Shown here in pieces: positions 5,088-7,122 of a stretch of 7,122 nucleotides of DNA. Positions within the stretch are counted from its first letter, which is position 1. Each line of letters starts with the position of its first letter. A model generated the notes under the pieces. It was given only the letters and a program-made list of their open reading frames with translations, was not told the DNA's origin and searched no databases. Origin of the DNA: an uncultured Roseburia sp. (GTDB lineage Bacteria; Bacillota; Clostridia; Lachnospirales; Lachnospiraceae); assembly GCA_947384095.1 (NCBI GenBank), contig CANDFU010000085.1, positions 1 through 7,122 on the forward strand, given 5' to 3'. A program made the position numbers and the translations under genes.

Positions 5088-6881
5088 TTATGCTGTTTCA
5101 GACGGTTTCAAGACCTTGTACTGGAACGTTAATTCACTTATTTCATCCTCAAAAGCGATGTCAACTTTCGCATTCTCCTGCAGCGGATAGCTCTTCCTTC
5201 TCATCAGGATCTCCCCGCTTTTCATAATGCAGCAGTCGGACTGATTGGTCAGGATAATGCTTCTTCCCTGCCCGGAACTGACATAGATTCTTTCCGCTCC
5301 CTCAAATTTTTCTTTTATGCCGCAGCTTTCCAGTATTTCCGCAACCGTCACTACTTTTGCGGCCGGAAGGCGGAACAGATCATAGGACAGCGGCGCGATA
5401 TCATAGCCCGACGGCGCTCTTGTTATATAAATGTTCAGCTTTCCAACATAACTGGCCCTTCCCGGCGCCGGACGGTCATCCCGAACGGCGTTCGCTCTCG
5501 ATATCCGCCTCTCCTTCGGCCTCCGAAACACAAGAACCGCCAGAATTCCTGCCAGAGCGGCTACGATAACGCCATATAACATATAAGGCGGTTCAGGTTC
5601 CGGTTCGGTGACCGGAAGCGGCGGCGCCTCCTCCAATTCCAGCTCCATATTTTCTATCGACAGTACGTTTACCGGCAGAGCGGAACAGTCGAAGCTTATT
5701 TCCTTCACTTGGTTTTCTGTCACGGTTATTCTGTCGGACAGGGTCCCTTTTTCCAGCGCCTTTTCTTTCTTCTCTTCCCCTGTCTTTATGCCTATCTTTT
5801 CATGCTCAAAGTAGTCGCCTGTCCAAAGTCTTATGTTTTCATTGGCCGCATCATAAAACGTATATTCCAGCACCGCCACCCTGTCATAGCGCAGAGCGCC
5901 TTCCTCAGAGGGCTCTCTGTCCTCATAAGTAACTTTTACCCCGGGGATCACACGATACTCCGGAATCAGCAGTATCCGTACCTGGCTTCCCGCTGTTCCC
6001 GCAAAGCTGATTTCCAACAGGCTGTCCTTAGGCCTGCCCACTTCGATCAGAGAATATCTCTCACCTGTCAGCTGGCTTGCGCTCTCCGCCCTGAAGTTCG
6101 TCTTTACATTTCGGATCGGCTCATCGCTCGTCAACAGCAACCGGACCGTATCCGCATCGGGAAACGGCAGCTCGATCGATACATTCTCCGTCCCCCCGTC
6201 CGCATCTATAATTGCCGCCGTCATCTGTCTGACGCCGAGACGGGCCGTCACTATCGATTCTACCACTGCGGGAAGCTCCAGGGCCTGCGGCGCATAATAG
6301 ATGCCGCCGTCTGTCAGTGCAGCGGCCTGAAAAATGGAATTTTCCGTATTTTCCATCTCCTCCCCCAGACCTGCCACATGGATCACGATCCCCTCCCGGC
6401 CCGCCGCATCCACCGCCTTCCGATATGCCTCACCGGACTGTTTTGTCCGTCCTTCATCCTGCATCAAAAACTCCCCGTCAGAGAGCATCACGATGCTTCT
6501 TTTATCCGCTCCGCTGGATCGTAAAAGTTCCACCGCCCGGGACAGTCCTGCCCCCGCATTGCTGTAACCCTCGTACGTTATCCCGTATGTCTCCTCCATG
6601 ATCTGCTCCCTGGACTCGTTGTCCACAAGTCCCGTATCCGCACAGATCTCCGTATTGTAAGCCACAAATCCCGTCTCATAATCGGTCGGCAGGCTGCAGA
6701 TCAGCTGCGCAATACTGTCTATCGCATACCGCTTCGGGTCATTCGTTTTCATGCTCCCGCTCGCATCCAGAAGGAACACGACAGCCTTTTTCTCCGTATT
6801 TGCGTTCTCCGCCGCACGCGCTGTGTGCGGCACGGACAGGAATAATATCATGCACAGGCATATGCTCAATGCTCTTTTCAT
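5088..6881 (-). CDS. Membrane-anchored von Willebrand A (vWA) domain protein with cytoplasmic C-terminal domain
   Basis: This 597-residue protein starts with a signal peptide (KR, hydrophobic core 5-17, likely cut after ARA at 21-23). A vWA domain spans about 32-215. Its metal site shows D39-x-S41-x-S43 (DASGS), a loop with S107-N108 in place of the usual Thr, and SDG at 134-136. Beta-rich segments without a family I recognise cover about 218-420. A Pro/Glu linker (418-432) precedes one membrane helix (about 433-452), and the RRPKERR after it marks the cytoplasmic side. The final 145 residues form a separate domain (about 479-592) with ILTNQSDC and IAFEDEISEL; it looks beta-sandwich and perhaps FHA-like, but lacks a clear GR/SxxH set. 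vWA domains bind protein ligands through a metal ion, so this may sense or hold something outside the membrane and signal inside. First gene of the operon, with AGAGGA 8 nt before the ATG. Confidence 0.88.
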   Translation of the reverse strand: MKRALSICLCMILFLSVPHTARAAENANTEKKAVVFLLDASGSMKTNDPKRYAIDSIAQLICSLPTDYETGFVAYNTEICADTGLVDNESREQIMEETYGITYEGYSNAGAGLSRAVELLRSSGADKRSIVMLSDGEFLMQDEGRTKQSGEAYRKAVDAAGREGIVIHVAGLGEEMENTENSIFQAAALTDGGIYYAPQALELPAVVESIVTARLGVRQMTAAIIDADGGTENVSIELPFPDADTVRLLLTSDEPIRNVKTNFRAESASQLTGERYSLIEVGRPKDSLLEISFAGTAGSQVRILLIPEYRVIPGVKVTYEDREPSEEGALRYDRVAVLEYTFYDAANENIRLWTGDYFEHEKIGIKTGEEKKEKALEKGTLSDRITVTENQVKEISFDCSALPVNVLSIENMELELEEAPPLPVTEPEPEPPYMLYGVIVAALAGILAVLVFRRPKERRISRANAVRDDRPAPGRASYVGKLNIYITRAPSGYDIAPLSYDLFRLPAAKVVTVAEILESCGIKEKFEGAERIYVSSGQGRSIILTNQSDCCIMKSGEILMRRKSYPLQENAKVDIAFEDEISELTFQYKVLKPSETA

Positions 6882-6908
6882 TTTGGGAATCCTCTGCCTT
6901 TTTGTAAT

Positions 6909-6938
6909 ATTTTACCGAAAAAAGTATTTATCTGTAAA
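6909..6938 (-). promoter_or_regulatory. Probable sigma-A type promoter of the operon
   Basis: On the minus strand TTTACA (6938-6933) is followed after 18 nt by TAAAAT (6914-6909), close to the TTGACA/TATAAT consensus. It would start transcription near 6902 and give a leader of about 20 nt before the vWA ATG, with AGAGGA inside it. No comparably convincing promoter was seen in the gaps further down the operon. Confidence 0.55.
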
Positions 6939-6952
6939 TATGTGGAAAGCAA

Positions 6953-7006
6953 TGTGACATTTTATCGCGCTAAGTCACCATTTTTGTGACCGTTTACCAC
7001 AAAAAT
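6953..7006. promoter_or_regulatory. Repeat cluster in divergent intergenic region, candidate regulator binding sites
   Basis: GTGAC or its complement occurs three times within 37 nt: GTGAC 6954-6958, GTCAC 6974-6978, GTGAC 6986-6990. Overlapping the third is an exact 9-bp inverted repeat, ATTTTTGTG (6980-6988) and CACAAAAAT (6998-7006), with a 9-nt spacer. The cluster lies 15-70 nt upstream of the proposed -35 box for the operon and just before the possible -35 of the rightward gene, a position that suits an activator or a shared regulator. No known regulator is identified. Confidence 0.4.
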
Positions 7007-7049
7007 TGACACATTTTTCTTTACTCTCCGCAAATTAATGTGCAATATA
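7006..7049 (+). promoter_or_regulatory. Weak promoter candidates for the rightward gene
   Basis: TTGACA occurs at 7006-7011 but no good -10 box lies 16-18 nt later. A second option is TTTACT (7020-7025) with CAATAT (7043-7048) 17 nt away. Either would put the start of transcription before the AAAGGAG at about 7065-7071. Both are imperfect, so the rightward gene may need an activator or may have a different promoter. Confidence 0.25.
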
Positions 7050-7079
7050 TTTCTAAAAACCGACAAAGGAGACCACATT

Positions 7080-7122
7080 ATGAATCATTTAGAGAGCCAA
7101 ATCACAAATTATCTACAGTACT
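7080..7122 (+). CDS. Start of a rightward gene, possibly a tyrosine recombinase/integrase (cut by right edge)
   Basis: ATG at 7080 is preceded by AAAGGAG at 8 nt, a good ribosome site, and the frame stays open for 14 codons: MNHLESQITNYLQY. The pattern, a short amphipathic helix with an aromatic end, resembles the opening of core-binding domains in site-specific tyrosine recombinases of Firmicutes. Fourteen residues cannot prove this. It is transcribed away from the operon, so it is probably not part of the same transcript but could share the intergenic control region. Confidence 0.3.
   Translation, partial: MNHLESQITNYLQY

Noticed and set aside
5076..5090. Small inverted repeat TAAGA/TCTTA at the vWA stop codon
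   Set aside because: Only five A/T-rich pairs with no U-run after it. Such repeats are common by chance in AT-rich gaps.
5709..6524. Long plus-strand open frame (271 codons) opposite the vWA gene
   Set aside because: It lies wholly antisense to a gene with signal peptide, vWA metal site and membrane helix. Its product is rich in Arg, His and Cys without domain pattern, and it has no good ribosome site. It is a shadow of the minus-strand gene.
6882..7079. CRISPR array, tRNA or other RNA gene in the divergent gap
   Set aside because: No evenly spaced direct repeats of 25-40 nt and no cloverleaf pattern. The gap is explained by promoter and operator-like elements.

Overview
This window looks like a piece of a Clostridia genome, most likely Lachnospiraceae-like. 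The evidence is strong AGGAGG-type ribosome sites, moderate GC content, compact same-strand gene packing, and a CxNGH...CPYC zinc motif on an FHA protein of a type common in clostridia. The taxonomy is inference from style only; no marker gene is present.

Almost everything reads on the minus strand as one tight operon running from about 6881 leftwards off the window. In transcription order it encodes: a secreted or membrane-anchored von Willebrand A (vWA) protein (6881-5088); a large sheath-like protein broken into two frames (5047-2847); two tandem paralogous small tube-like proteins of the Hcp/phage tail tube type (2790-2365 and 2350-1922); a short J-domain protein (1839-1435); a two-helix membrane protein with a cytoplasmic FHA domain (1432-884); a soluble zinc-ribbon plus FHA protein (846-328); and the first 104 residues of a membrane-anchored PP2C phosphatase (313 to the left edge). 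Gaps are 2 to 82 nt (the widest, 1840-1921, lies between the second tube gene and the J-domain gene). Two of the gaps hold hairpins, on either side of the tube gene pair. To the right lies a 198-nt divergent regulatory region with a plausible promoter for the operon and several GTGAC/GTCAC repeats, followed by the first 14 codons of a rightward gene.

Taken together this resembles a contractile, type VI-like apparatus in a monoderm bacterium: sheath, two tube subunits, and a threonine-phosphorylation style control kit (PP2C phosphatase, two FHA readers, a vWA sensor-like protein). A J-domain protein could bring in Hsp70 for assembly or sheath recycling. The kinase, baseplate, spike and any ATPase are not in the window. 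The contractile assignment rests on protein character and gene context, not on a search, and is moderate in confidence.

One caution for anyone using this sequence: positions 4791-4814 are a perfect 24-nt copy of the Illumina TruSeq read-2 adapter end. It sits inside the sheath gene and coincides with its frame break. The split gene is therefore almost certainly a library or assembly artefact, and an unknown number of native bases is missing there.
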